64,000 nucleotides of DNA from Paradesertivirga mongoliensis (GTDB taxonomy: Bacteria > Bacteroidota > Bacteroidia > Sphingobacteriales > Sphingobacteriaceae): positions 186,001 through 250,000 of the forward strand of contig NZ_JAFMZO010000004.1 in assembly GCF_024436395.1 (NCBI RefSeq), given 5' to 3'. The position numbers and the translations under genes were made by a program. The notes below the pieces were generated by a model. The model saw only the letters and a program-made list of their open reading frames with translations. It had not been told where the DNA came from and made no database searches. Shown here in pieces: positions 26,013-34,334 of this stretch (position 1 is its first letter; the number at the start of each line of letters is the position of its first letter).

Positions 26013-27044
26013 ATGAAAAAAAACAATTTATTCATGGGCGCTTTCCTGAAAGTTACAGCCGTTGCTGCCATGATGGTAATTGCAGGATGCAGTAAAACCG
26101 ACCATTCTGTAAATGAAGATGATTCCGTTATTTCTGGCGGGGGAAAAAGTTCTGCAACAGTTAAAGCATACACAAATGAAGTTCGGTCTAACGGAGCAGG
26201 CGGCTTTATCTGGCGTATCAACAATGTTGATCAGGGTACCACAAGCAGTCTGGCGACAGCGATTAATAACTGTATTGGGACTGGTAATCGCGATGTTCAT
26301 GTTGTAACTGGCGGTACTATCGGTCATCAAATCAATCTTCAGCCGGGCCTTAACCTCTACTGCCACAATGTTAGCCTTAAGAAAGGCCATACCGGGTATG
26401 GTTTTTTCAGAGATGGTAGTGGCGGGATCAAGATTTACGACATGGTATTAACCCAAACTGGTGGTATGGGTATCCGTACAAGCCGCGCGAGCGACATCTA
26501 CATTCAGAATGTAAGAATTTATGGTGGCAGCATCGGTATCCGGATTGACAGTCATCCCAGCCGCCCTTATGAAGACGGCCGTTGGGTCTATCGCGTACAC
26601 ATTCAGGATTGCAGATTTGAAAATGGCAGCAGCCACGGACTTGAGACCTACGGCGTAGACGGATTTAAAGGTTACGGACTCGTGGCAAGAAACATGGGCG
26701 AATGCGGAGTGTTGCTTAATAAAACCATTAACGGAACCCTTGGAACAGTAAATGCTTATCGCTGTAACAATGGCGGTGGTTATGCAGGACTGCGTTTAGC
26801 CAATAGCTGCAGTAATGTTACCACAGATATGTTGTATGCTGATCAATGCGGCAGAGGATATTTTGTACTGTCTGGCAGCAATAACACCACTTTGAAGAAC
26901 TGCCGGATCACGAACGGTACTGGTATCGGGGTTTGGCTGGAGAACGTGGTAAATTGCAAGGTTCTGGCAGGATGCACAAATGACGGTGTTGCAGTTACCG
27001 GCTCTGGTAGTTATGCTAACGTCAGCACCAGCGGCTGTCCGTAA
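26013..27044 (+). CDS. Right-handed beta-helix lipoprotein, paralogue
   Basis: This 343-residue protein has the same layout as the gene at 24448: lipobox ending MMVIAGC, linker, then beta-helix coils (SLKKGHTGYGF, DMVLTQTGGMGIRTSRAS, NVRIYGGSIGIRIDS, HIQDCRFENGSSHGLETYG, GLVARNMGECGVLLN). The N-terminal two thirds are about half identical to the neighbour, but the last 68 residues differ at only three positions. This points to gene conversion or to strong constraint on the C-terminal coils. The substrate is unknown. The twin arrangement, with its own copy of the leader and terminator, suggests a duplication including the promoter. Confidence 0.8.
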   Translation: MKKNNLFMGAFLKVTAVAAMMVIAGCSKTDHSVNEDDSVISGGGKSSATVKAYTNEVRSNGAGGFIWRINNVDQGTTSSLATAINNCIGTGNRDVHVVTGGTIGHQINLQPGLNLYCHNVSLKKGHTGYGFFRDGSGGIKIYDMVLTQTGGMGIRTSRASDIYIQNVRIYGGSIGIRIDSHPSRPYEDGRWVYRVHIQDCRFENGSSHGLETYGVDGFKGYGLVARNMGECGVLLNKTINGTLGTVNAYRCNNGGGYAGLRLANSCSNVTTDMLYADQCGRGYFVLSGSNNTTLKNCRITNGTGIGVWLENVVNCKVLAGCTNDGVAVTGSGSYANVSTSGCP

Positions 27045-27072
27045 TAAATAAATTCACTTGCTGATGAAGCAA

Positions 27073-27110
27073 ACAAAAACGCCCCATGATTTCTCTTGGG
27101 GCGTTTTTGT
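27073..27110. terminator. Bidirectional terminator between convergent genes
   Basis: ACAAAAACGCCCC (27073-27085) pairs with GGGGCGTTTTTGT (27098-27110), 12 nt apart, with T runs on both strands. It closes the beta-helix gene from the left and the Spy-like gene from the right. Confidence 0.9.
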
Positions 27111-27123
27111 TTTTAAATAACTC

Positions 27124-27558
27124 TTAGTTACGCGGGCGACCACCAAAACCGCCTGTAAAAACTGCGGTAGCGTTGGGGTTACGTTCTTTAGCTGCTGCAA
27201 GCGCAGTATCGTACGCCTTTTTCTGTTCCGCAGTAAGCATAGCTACTATAGCCTGCTCAACCGGCGTTCCCAAAGCCGCTCTTTTTGGAGCTATGGCCTG
27301 GAAAGCAGCCATACGATCACCATCTTGAGGAATGGTAGCCATCAGGCTGTCAGACGAGGTGTAGAACTTCGTGAGCATAGGCGTAATCTTAGCCTTCTGA
27401 TCTTCAGTAAACGCAAATGCAGCAAAACGCTCACTGGTAAATAATGCTTGTGCACGTTCGGCAGGAGGGAGGCGCTGACGCTGACCACCACCGCCACCCT
27501 GGGCTTTAACCGCTACCATCGCTAACAGTAGGAATACGGACAATACTAATTTTTTCAT
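27124..27558 (-). CDS. Spy/CpxP-like periplasmic protein
   Basis: The start at 27558 gives a signal peptide, MKKLVLSVFLLLAMVAVKAQ, and a 144-residue protein; the longer in-frame ORF starts 52 residues earlier with no export features. After a glycine run (QGGGGGQRQRLP) comes a helical body with LFTSERFAAFAFTEDQKAKI, the Spy/CpxP-like helix that ends in T-x-x-Q, and a second such helix (AIVAMLTAEQKKAYDTALAA). The C-terminus is glycine- and arginine-rich (FTGGFGGRPRN). Spy-type proteins act as ATP-independent periplasmic chaperones. It is divergent from an ECF sigma factor gene 220 bp away; sigma-factor control of it is possible. Confidence 0.8.
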   Translation of the reverse strand: MKKLVLSVFLLLAMVAVKAQGGGGGQRQRLPPAERAQALFTSERFAAFAFTEDQKAKITPMLTKFYTSSDSLMATIPQDGDRMAAFQAIAPKRAALGTPVEQAIVAMLTAEQKKAYDTALAAAKERNPNATAVFTGGFGGRPRN

Positions 27559-27778
27559 CGTTATAGGTTTTAATAAAATCAAGTTAAAATAAGAACTATT
27601 ATTTATTGCAAAATCAAAAAGGAGATGAATGCCCGCGAAAATGAGACGAACGGGCAAGTATGAGGGATTTAGAGGATATGAAAGTTGCAGGAGCCGTTTA
27701 TTAGAAGTCTGCAATAAAAAAGATTTTAATTTTCTGGTGATATTTTACTGCTAACTTGCACTTCTACATAAAAAGCTC

Positions 27779-28321
27779 ATGGAAACTTCTCATCAGCAAG
27801 ATATGAACCAGCGTCAACAACAGTTTTTTAGCCTGTATAAAAACGCCTTCCCGGCTTTTGCGCGTTTTGTAAGTCGCATGGGCGGAAATCTCGACGAAGC
27901 CAGGGATATATTTCAGGATGCCCTGCTTGCCTGGTATGAAAAAACTGCATCTTCAGATTTAAATGTTACAAAATCAGAAAAAGCTTACGTGCTTGGCATT
28001 GCTAAATATTTATGGATAAAACGCTATAAAAGCACGATATCCCAAATCGAATTCAGCGCCGGTTTTGATGTCGGCGAATCATTTGGTGAACAGGCCAATC
28101 CTTCGGAGCAAAAGCTCCTGGAGGTGTTAGAAACTGCAGGCCGCAAATGCATGGAGCTGCTCAGGGCTTTTTACTATGACAAGCTTTCACCCGCTAAATT
28201 AGCAGAACGCTACAGTTTCTCAGGCGAGCGCTCTGCCACTGCCCAGAAATATAAATGCCTCGAGAAGGTCCGCAATGAAGTTAAACGTCAATCTCTAAGT
28301 TATGCAGACTTCATCGATTGA
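27779..28321 (+). CDS. ECF-type RNA polymerase sigma factor
   Basis: The 180-residue protein has sigma-70 region 2 (LYKNAFPAFARFVSRMGGNL, DEARDIFQDALLAWYEK, KSEKAYVLGIAKYLWIKRYK) and a region-4-like C-terminus in which a helix-turn-helix follows GRKCMELLRAFYYDKLSPAK (LAERYSFSGERSATAQKYKC). The DIFQDALLAWYE segment is the usual core-binding helix. ECF factors direct polymerase to a small regulon after a surface or envelope signal. The neighbouring Spy-like gene is divergent, and the 3' end overlaps the small gene at 28302 by 20 bp, suggesting that the small product is a co-expressed regulator. Confidence 0.9.
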   Translation: METSHQQDMNQRQQQFFSLYKNAFPAFARFVSRMGGNLDEARDIFQDALLAWYEKTASSDLNVTKSEKAYVLGIAKYLWIKRYKSTISQIEFSAGFDVGESFGEQANPSEQKLLEVLETAGRKCMELLRAFYYDKLSPAKLAERYSFSGERSATAQKYKCLEKVRNEVKRQSLSYADFID

Positions 28322-28571
28322 AACCTGCGAAATAGAAGCACATCTTTCAGGCGCTCAGCAGCCAGAAGAGTCGCTGATCTTTCAGGTTAAGCTTATCTTG
28401 CAGCCGGATCTGGCCGATAAGCTTCGGTGGCAACAGAAGACCTACCGGCTGCTGCAGCTTTACAGCAGGCAAAAGCTCAGGGCCGAGATCTTAGACGTAG
28501 AGAATATTCTTTTTAACGATGCACTGCATCTCAGCTTCCGGCAGAAAGTCTTTAAGCTGTTTAAGCGATAG
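28302..28571 (+). CDS. Small protein translationally coupled to the ECF sigma factor
   Basis: This 89-residue protein starts inside the last 20 bp of the sigma gene, in another frame, so the two are almost certainly translated from one message. It has no membrane segment and is helical and charged (LILQPDLADKLRWQQKTYRL, LQLYSRQKLRAEILDVENIL, FRQKVFKLFKR). Many ECF factors are paired with an anti-sigma factor, but classical ones carry a transmembrane helix or a zinc motif and this has neither. A soluble anti-sigma or accessory role is only a guess from position. Confidence 0.65.
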   Translation: MQTSSIETCEIEAHLSGAQQPEESLIFQVKLILQPDLADKLRWQQKTYRLLQLYSRQKLRAEILDVENILFNDALHLSFRQKVFKLFKR

Positions 28572-28645
28572 CTCTTGCCCTAAACAAATAAAATTTCAGA
28601 AAATCTGCATGTAAACCGGCCGAGGAGCCCCCCTATGGAATTGCT

Positions 28646-29371
28646 ATGCCCAACAAAATGAACAACATGAAAGCTATTGCACACGAATTCAGAAACTACG
28701 CCGTAAAACACCGCCGCATCTCAGGTCTGCATGTAGACCAGTACCTAAGTGGTATACAGCGTAACTCTGCACTATCTGCGGTAACTCCGTACATCATCGA
28801 AGAACGCAGCCTTAACGTCGCCCAGATGGACGTATTCTCCCGCTTAATGATGGACCGGGTAATCTTTCTCGGAACGCAGGTAGACGACAGTACGGCAAAT
28901 ATCATCCAGGCCCAGTTGCTTTTTCTGCAGTCTACCGACGCCGAAAGGGATATCCAGCTTTATATAAACTCCCCCGGGGGCTCGGTATATGCGGGTTTAG
29001 GTATATACGATACCATGCAGTATATAAGTCCTGATGTCGCCACCATTTGCACTGGTGTAGCTCTTTCTTTTGGCGCAGTACTTTTATGTTCAGGGGCAGC
29101 CGGCAAGCGTGCTGCCCTACCACACTCGCGTGTGATGCTGCATCAGCCTCATGGAGGTGCTCAGGGGCAAACCAGTGATATGGAGATCACGCTCCGTGAG
29201 TTCGTCAAGCTCAAACACGAACTCAACGAAATAATAGCCCGGCACAGCCATCAGGACTATCAAAAGGTTCACGATGTATCCGACAGGGATTACTGGATGA
29301 CTGCCGGCGAAGCGAAAAATTTCGGAATCATCGACGAGGTGCTTGGTGGGGCAGGGAAGGGTGCCATATAG
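28646..29371 (+). CDS. ClpP-family serine peptidase (second-type ClpP)
   Basis: The 241-residue protein has the ClpP/crotonase fold with an intact triad: S141 in GVALSFGAVLL, H166 in RVMLHQPHGG and D215 in SDRDYWMTAGEAKNFGIID. The oxyanion segment NSPGGSVYAGLGIYD (109-123) is also conserved. It differs from housekeeping ClpP: the N-terminus is about 60 residues before MDVFSRLMMDRVIFLG, and the strand before the serine reads TGVALSFGA rather than TGQAASMGA. ClpP forms a barrel protease with ClpX- or ClpA-type unfoldases; no unfoldase is next to this gene. It lies 74 bp after the small gene at 28302 and may be read from the same promoter. Start alternatives are the ATGs at 28658 and 28667. Confidence 0.88.
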   Translation: MPNKMNNMKAIAHEFRNYAVKHRRISGLHVDQYLSGIQRNSALSAVTPYIIEERSLNVAQMDVFSRLMMDRVIFLGTQVDDSTANIIQAQLLFLQSTDAERDIQLYINSPGGSVYAGLGIYDTMQYISPDVATICTGVALSFGAVLLCSGAAGKRAALPHSRVMLHQPHGGAQGQTSDMEITLREFVKLKHELNEIIARHSHQDYQKVHDVSDRDYWMTAGEAKNFGIIDEVLGGAGKGAI

Positions 29372-29389
29372 TTCTTAATAATCAGTCGA

Positions 29390-29455
29390 CAAATGGCATT
29401 ATGCTGGACTGCTCACTAGGACTGAGCGTTAAAAAGGTTGTTAGAAGGCTTAGAT
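29390..29455. repeat. Dispersed intergenic repeat, family SLL, copy 2
   Basis: Matches 1225-1295 over about 65 bp, best in 29423-29450. It lies in the gap after the ClpP gene and, on the minus strand, is open as SLLTTFLTLSPSEQSSIMPF followed closely by a stop. No start codon or signal supports it as a gene. Confidence 0.5.
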
Positions 29456-29605
29456 AAGCGGAGCGCCAGCCCGGCTGGTAATAATGCCGGTCCGGAAGAT
29501 GCACCTGGTTGCCTGAGAATACTTTGCGGAAAATAAAAACAAAGATTGCTTTAAAAATGTGATAATAATCTTGATCCATGAAGCTGCGGCTTTGTCAAGC
29601 TACTT

Positions 29606-30601
29606 ATGACTGTTGCAATGTCTTTATTAACTGCAGAACCTTTGTTTGGCGCAAGGGAAATTCCTTACGAAGAAATAATTAACCTGGAGAAAAAGGCCCC
29701 TGAAATAATCGTATATGCTATTCCTCTTATCGCGTTATTTACTTTTTTAGAAATAGGCTATTCCTGGTATCTCGAAAACAAAACTTATCAATGGAGAGAG
29801 TCAATCGGATCAGCATTAGTTGGATTCGGCCATATCGGCATCAATCTTTGTCTTAAAATGGGCCTGGTTTATGCGGCCGTGTGGATATATAATCAACTGC
29901 CCTGGCGCATTGCTTTTAACTGGTGGACCTTAATACCCTGTTATATTATTTTTGATTTCTTTAGCTATTGGTCGCACCGGATTTCGCATTTCAATCGCTT
30001 TTTTTGGGCCACTCACGTGGTGCATCATTCTGCAGAGCATTATAACCTCACCGTTTCCTTCCGGATGAGCTGGGTACAAACCCTCAAAATTATGTTCTTC
30101 CTGCCGGTTGCTTTAATGGGCTTTCATCCGGTAATATTTTTCGTTACCAATCAAATTGCTGTATTGTTTCAATTTTGGGTACATACCGAATATATTGGCA
30201 AATTGCATCCCGCTATCGAATATATTTTTGCTACTCCCTCTAACCATCGCGTACATCACGGTTCACAAGAGCAGTATCTGGATAAAAATTTTGCGGCCAC
30301 CTTTATCATTTGGGACAGGATTTTCGGCACCTATCACCCGGAGACTGAGAAACCAGAATATGGCCTTACCTCAAAAATCGGTAACAGGCTAAATCCTGTT
30401 TTTCTTAACTTTCATGAATTTGCCGATATTGTAAGAGATGTGCGATCGGCCTGCGGAATAAAAGAAAAAATATTCTACCTTTTTGGAAGCCCTGCTAAAA
30501 TTCGCCTGAGAAAGAGCCGCTTCGGTAAATCAAAGGATCCGAAGCTTCATGCAAGTACCACGCAACACGCCTTGAAGCGGCAAAGCAGGGTGTGGCAATA
30601 G
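29606..30601 (+). CDS. Fatty acid hydroxylase / sterol desaturase superfamily membrane protein
   Basis: The 331-residue integral membrane protein has several hydrophobic helices (IIVYAIPLIALFTFLEIGYS, VGFGHIGINLCLKMGLVYAA, FRMSWVQTLKIMFFLPVALM) and the three histidine clusters of the di-iron desaturase/hydroxylase superfamily: HRISH (about 123-127), HVVHHSAEHYN (about 134-144) and NHRVHHG (about 213-219). These eight or more histidines bind the catalytic di-iron centre. Members hydroxylate fatty acids, sterols or carotenoids; the substrate here is not known. The basic C-terminus extends beyond the domain. It is not part of a recognisable lipid operon. Confidence 0.9.
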   Translation: MTVAMSLLTAEPLFGAREIPYEEIINLEKKAPEIIVYAIPLIALFTFLEIGYSWYLENKTYQWRESIGSALVGFGHIGINLCLKMGLVYAAVWIYNQLPWRIAFNWWTLIPCYIIFDFFSYWSHRISHFNRFFWATHVVHHSAEHYNLTVSFRMSWVQTLKIMFFLPVALMGFHPVIFFVTNQIAVLFQFWVHTEYIGKLHPAIEYIFATPSNHRVHHGSQEQYLDKNFAATFIIWDRIFGTYHPETEKPEYGLTSKIGNRLNPVFLNFHEFADIVRDVRSACGIKEKIFYLFGSPAKIRLRKSRFGKSKDPKLHASTTQHALKRQSRVWQ

Positions 30602-30636
30602 CTAACAATTGCGTTTAATATAGGAGGTTAAATACT

Positions 30637-31230
30637 ATGAGAAAAATAATTGTTTTATCATTTATCACCTTAGACGGGGTAATGCAGGCGCCAGGTGGGC
30701 CGGAAGAAGATACATCAGGCGGTTTTGAATATGGCGGCTGGCTCGCATCGTATGGAGACGAGGTTTTTAATAAAGTTTTGCAAAGCGAAATGGAACCCGC
30801 AGATCTTCTGTTAGGAAGAAAAACATTTGAGATCTGGGCCGACTATTGGCCAAAGCATGAAGACGGATGGCCGGGTATAAATGACGTTACGAAATACGTC
30901 GTGTCCACAACGCTGAAAAACTCGGATTGGAAAAACTCGATATTCCTTAACGGCCTGGCAGACATTAAAAAGCTCAAAAACTCAAACGGTTCCAACATTC
31001 AGGTGTGGGGCAGCGCCAATTTGATTCAGACGCTGCTCGAGCATGATTTAGTCGACGAGTTGAGTCTCAAAATTTTCCCTTTAACTCTCGGTAAAGGAAA
31101 AAAGCTATTTGACGGCGGCGCGATACCAGCCGCGTTTACTTTAACCGAAAGCTGGGTTACACCAGGCGGTATTATTATTGGCAAGTACAGGCGAGCCGGA
31201 AAAGTTAAAACAGGTAATCTCGCGGTTTAA
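30637..31230 (+). CDS. Dihydrofolate reductase / RibD C-terminal-like family protein
   Basis: The 197-residue protein begins MRKIIVLSFITLDGVMQAPG, typical of the RibD-C/DHFR-like family, and has LLGRKTFEIWADYWP (about 65-80), the V-S-T-T-L motif (KYVVSTTLKNSDW), IQVWGSANLIQTLLEHDLVD (about 117-137) and the SLKIFPLTLGKGKKLFD ending. The family fold binds NADPH, but members outside DHFR and RibD have no settled substrate. A strong Shine-Dalgarno, AGGAGGT at 30622-30628, lies 8 bp before the ATG, unusual in a genome where most starts lack one, and suggests high translation or foreign origin. Confidence 0.88.
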   Translation: MRKIIVLSFITLDGVMQAPGGPEEDTSGGFEYGGWLASYGDEVFNKVLQSEMEPADLLLGRKTFEIWADYWPKHEDGWPGINDVTKYVVSTTLKNSDWKNSIFLNGLADIKKLKNSNGSNIQVWGSANLIQTLLEHDLVDELSLKIFPLTLGKGKKLFDGGAIPAAFTLTESWVTPGGIIIGKYRRAGKVKTGNLAV

Positions 31231-31284
31231 GGAGATTCCGGGGGGATGGGGCGAATTATCGGTTTTCTCCGCCCTATCGCTGCA

Positions 31285-31791
31285 TCATTTTCCCGGCCCG
31301 CTCTCTTCATATGTGGGTCCGTACATGCCGGGTACTTTATTTCCGGTTGCCCGCAGATACACAATCATTTCGCCACGGTGATGATAGATATGATTAAAAA
31401 GGAAACCGCGAACAACAGCAGCTCGGGGCATCGGGCCAAGAACGGTTTGGTCGCCCACTTTCATTGTCCACTGCCGCTGTAAACTTTCCTCGCTTACGGA
31501 TGTCAGCGCAGTCCTCGCTTTTTCCACGTTTCGCTCGAAAAGATCAAGAGTTGCTTTTATATCTCCCGGGTCCCCGCGTTCAAAAGTGTCTGCCGCCATG
31601 TCGTATACATCCTGTTTAAGCGTTCCAACGTACCAGTAGTAAATGGTAGCAATGTGCTGAGCGAGTTCGCCCATGCTCCATGAAATTTGCGAGGGTTTGT
31701 ACTCCAGATCTTTTTCTGGTACAGCCTGCAATAGTTTTCTTGTGCTGTTTACTTCGTGTTCAAATTCCGCTATTAAAGATTGCAATATCAT
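31285..31791 (-). CDS. DinB-family putative metal-dependent hydrolase/transferase
   Basis: The 168-residue protein has the four-helix bundle of the DinB superfamily. Its metal site is visible as H46 in GELAQHIATIYYW and H134, H137 and H138 in FLFNHIYHHRGEM, followed by the usual VYLRATGNKVPGMYGPT ending. Similar proteins in actinobacteria and Firmicutes are thiol S-transferases or are linked to damage response; in Bacteroidota most are unassigned. The gene is transcribed alone, convergent with the RibD-like gene. Confidence 0.88.
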   Translation of the reverse strand: MILQSLIAEFEHEVNSTRKLLQAVPEKDLEYKPSQISWSMGELAQHIATIYYWYVGTLKQDVYDMAADTFERGDPGDIKATLDLFERNVEKARTALTSVSEESLQRQWTMKVGDQTVLGPMPRAAVVRGFLFNHIYHHRGEMIVYLRATGNKVPGMYGPTYEESGPGK

Positions 31792-32071
31792 GGTGTAAAT
31801 TTTAATATCTAATCCAGTTGGCTTTATAAAAACCTTCCTGTGTTTAAAAAGTTTCGTCTACTGAGCCACCAAAGATTATCTTTCAAAGGCCTGAAAAATT
31901 TATCCGGTCGTAAATAGAATTAAATTGGTCGCATATTCCCCTATTCTATATTTGTTTTTACTCTCATCTTTGATAAGCAATTGATCTTACGGTCAGGCAG
32001 TGGAGCAGCTACCACAACAAACGGGCGAACCGAAAAGCCAAACGAGTAGGAATCAAAAAAAAAGAGTTATT

Positions 32072-32521
32072 ATGGCAGACAACAAAGTTTCATTGCACAG
32101 AGTTATTAAAGCCTCTCCTGAAAAGGTATACCGTGCTTTTACGGAAGCCCTGGCTATCGCCGCATGGTTACCGCCCTATGGTTTTCTTTGTACCGTACAC
32201 CAAATGGATGTAAAGGTCGGCGGGACCTTCAGAATGTCTTTTCAGAATTTTACGACAGGTAACGGACACTCTTTCGGCGGCGAATATGTAGAGGTAAAAA
32301 CCAACGAGTTTCTCAAATACACCGATAAATTTGACGATCCTAATCTGCCAGGGGTGATAACCACTTCTGTTTGGTTTCAGAAAACCTCTGTAGGTACTGA
32401 TCTGAAAGTATTGCAGGAGAATATCCCCGCCGTTATCCCTGCGGAAATGTGTTACCTCGGTTGGCAGGAATCGCTTGAAAAATTGACAAGGCTGGTCGAG
32501 CCTGAAATACCCGATGCCTGA
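32072..32521 (+). CDS. SRPBCC family protein (AHSA1-like)
   Basis: The start at 32072 (MADNKVSLHRVIKASPEKVY) fits the family; an upstream in-frame ATG adds 24 low-complexity residues. The 149-residue protein has the START/Bet v1 helix-grip fold: RVIKASPEKVYRAFTEALAI, then WLPPYGF, MDVKVGGTFRMSFQNF, GEYVEVKTNEFLKYTDKFDD, and the long C-terminal helix YLGWQESLEKLTRLVE. Stand-alone members bind small hydrophobic ligands or act with ArsR-type regulators. No partner gene lies next to it. The upstream bases AAAGAG may serve as its ribosome site. Confidence 0.88.
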   Translation: MADNKVSLHRVIKASPEKVYRAFTEALAIAAWLPPYGFLCTVHQMDVKVGGTFRMSFQNFTTGNGHSFGGEYVEVKTNEFLKYTDKFDDPNLPGVITTSVWFQKTSVGTDLKVLQENIPAVIPAEMCYLGWQESLEKLTRLVEPEIPDA

Positions 32522-32830
32522 TCTCTTAAAAGATTAACCAGGCAGTTTTCTCTCTGAGTCGCACTATCTGGTTAATCAAATGAAGCTTCCAGTTGCCCCA
32601 CAGAATGTATTGATGTGTACGCAGCGCGATTAAGCCACCACATTTACCCTGTCTGACTGGATGGCCCTCCCAGAGCTTTTCTCATCCCGGTTGTTAAAAT
32701 ATCTGTTCCTTTGATTATTATTGAGCGCGATTACGATTATTGTGCAAACGGTTTAATTACCCAACCGTTTAAAATACCCGATCCCATACAGGGGGCGGAT
32801 TAACATCAGTTATTAATTATACTACACTAC
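32522..32830. other. Intergenic region with an inverted repeat
   Basis: This 309-bp gap between two rightward genes has no supported coding frame. It holds AAACGGTT (32746-32753) and AACCGTTT (32763-32770), a perfect 8-bp inverted repeat 61 bp before the DUF808 start. It lacks a T run, so it may be an operator rather than a terminator. Confidence 0.4.
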
Positions 32831-33688
32831 ATGGCTTCAGGTTTTTTTGCAATTCTGGATGATATTACGGCTTTAATGGACGATGTTGCGGTGGCAACAA
32901 AAATTGCTACACGCAAAACCGCCGGTATTTTGGGCGACGACTTAGCAGTAAATGCAGAAAAAGCAACGGGGTTTCTTTCCTCCAGAGAATTACCAGTTTT
33001 ATGGGCCATTACCAAAGGCTCTTTTATCAATAAATTGATAATTGTCCCGGTTGCATTATTGCTGAACGCCTTTTTTCCGGCAGCAATTCAAATCGTACTG
33101 ATTCTGGGAGGAATTTACCTGGCTTATGAGGGGGTGGAAAAGATAATTGAATACTTTTTTCACCGACAAAAAACCGGACAGGAAGTAGTGGAAGAGATTA
33201 AGCACGATGATAATGCCGAGAAGGCCAAAGTCAAATCTGCAATAACCACAGATTTTATACTTTCCGTTGAGATTGTAATTATAGCCCTCGGAAGCGTGGC
33301 TGCAGATACCTTAACAACACAAATAGTAACTGTTGCTGCCGTAGCATTGCTGGCAACAGTAGGAGTGTATGGCATCGTGGCCCTTATTGTAAGAATGGAC
33401 GACGCTGGATTAAATCTTATCAAACGCTCCAATAATAAAGGGTCTTTATATATACTGGGCTCCTTGCTGGTTAAATCACTGCCTGTGATTATCAGGATTC
33501 TGTCTGTTGTTGGAACGATTGCCCTGCTGCTTGTTGCCGGTGGTATCTTCGTTCACAATATAAATTATTTCCATCACCTGTTACCAGGAATTCCTGCCAC
33601 CATCAAAGAGTTTTTGATCGGTACAGCAGTCGGGCTCCTGGCGGTGATCATTTTTTTGGGAGCAAAGAAAACATTTTCGTTATTCTGA
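32831..33688 (+). CDS. DUF808 (YedI-type) inner-membrane protein
   Basis: The 285-residue protein begins MASGFFAILDDITALMDDVA, the signature of the DUF808 family, and continues KIATRKTAGILGDDLAVNAE, typically followed, as here, by LPVLWAITKGSFINKL. About seven hydrophobic helices follow (LIIVPVALLLNAFFPAAIQI, IVIIALGSVAADTLTTQIVT, AVALLATVGVYGIVALIVRM, IALLLVAGGIFVHNINYF, FLIGTAVGLLAVIIFLGAK). It resides in the inner membrane. Its function is unknown, although family members are sometimes linked to stress. It is a single gene with its own promoter region. Confidence 0.9.
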   Translation: MASGFFAILDDITALMDDVAVATKIATRKTAGILGDDLAVNAEKATGFLSSRELPVLWAITKGSFINKLIIVPVALLLNAFFPAAIQIVLILGGIYLAYEGVEKIIEYFFHRQKTGQEVVEEIKHDDNAEKAKVKSAITTDFILSVEIVIIALGSVAADTLTTQIVTVAAVALLATVGVYGIVALIVRMDDAGLNLIKRSNNKGSLYILGSLLVKSLPVIIRILSVVGTIALLLVAGGIFVHNINYFHHLLPGIPATIKEFLIGTAVGLLAVIIFLGAKKTFSLF

Positions 33689-33748
33689 CCTCATTGTATC
33701 TCTGCCCGGCAGGTAATTTCGAAATTCAACATGAGTGATATCAACATA

Positions 33749-34282
33749 TTAAGTTTTGGCTACATTCAAGTCCAGTTTCATCATGATATCAGTCTGTTTA
33801 TCATCGCCTAATTGAAATACATGCTTGTCAAACTCGACGAATCCATTCTTTTTATAGAACCTTATAGCTCTCGGATTCTCTTCCCAAACTCCTAACCAAA
33901 CATAGTCGGCATTTGCCTGCCTGGCTATTTGCATCGCCTTATCATACAGTAATTGCCCTACACTCTTTCCATGAAATTCTTTTAAAACATAGATCCGCTC
34001 AATTTCGAGAGCCCTGTCATCTTTTAAATCAGTTTGTGATTGTCCAAAGTTAAGTTTCAGATATTCAATCACCTTCTTTTCCAGCGTAGCGAAATAAAAG
34101 GCAGAGTTATTATCTTCAAGCTCGGAGCTGAGTTTTCCTAAAGAAAATCCTTCTTCCAAATACTTTTCCATGTTTGCTTCCGTATTTCCGGTTGAAAAAG
34201 CTTCTGAAAAAGTTTGTTTGGCGATTTTTTGTAATTGGCCAGCCTCAGCTAATGTTACCCTCCTTATTTCTATATTTTCCAT
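33749..34282 (-). CDS. GNAT-family N-acetyltransferase
   Basis: The 177-residue protein has the GNAT fold: IEIRRVTLAEAGQLQKIAKQ at the start, the acetyl-CoA-binding loop FHGKSVGQLLYDKAMQIAR (the Q/R-x-x-G-x-G/A motif, about residues 107-125), and WLGVWEENPRAIRFYKKNGF, the family's N-x-x-A-x-x-F-Y-x-K-x-G-F motif B. The IERIYVLKEFHGKS strand is the usual beta-4. It resembles the spermidine/tabtoxin-resistance-like branch, but the acceptor is unknown. It follows the phosphoesterase gene by 52 bp on the same strand, so the two may share a transcript. Confidence 0.9.
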   Translation of the reverse strand: MENIEIRRVTLAEAGQLQKIAKQTFSEAFSTGNTEANMEKYLEEGFSLGKLSSELEDNNSAFYFATLEKKVIEYLKLNFGQSQTDLKDDRALEIERIYVLKEFHGKSVGQLLYDKAMQIARQANADYVWLGVWEENPRAIRFYKKNGFVEFDKHVFQLGDDKQTDIMMKLDLNVAKT

Positions 34283-34334
34283 CCTTAGCTTTTTTTCCTT
34301 CCCGATATTGCAGTAGCGCTCGTGCAGATACCCT

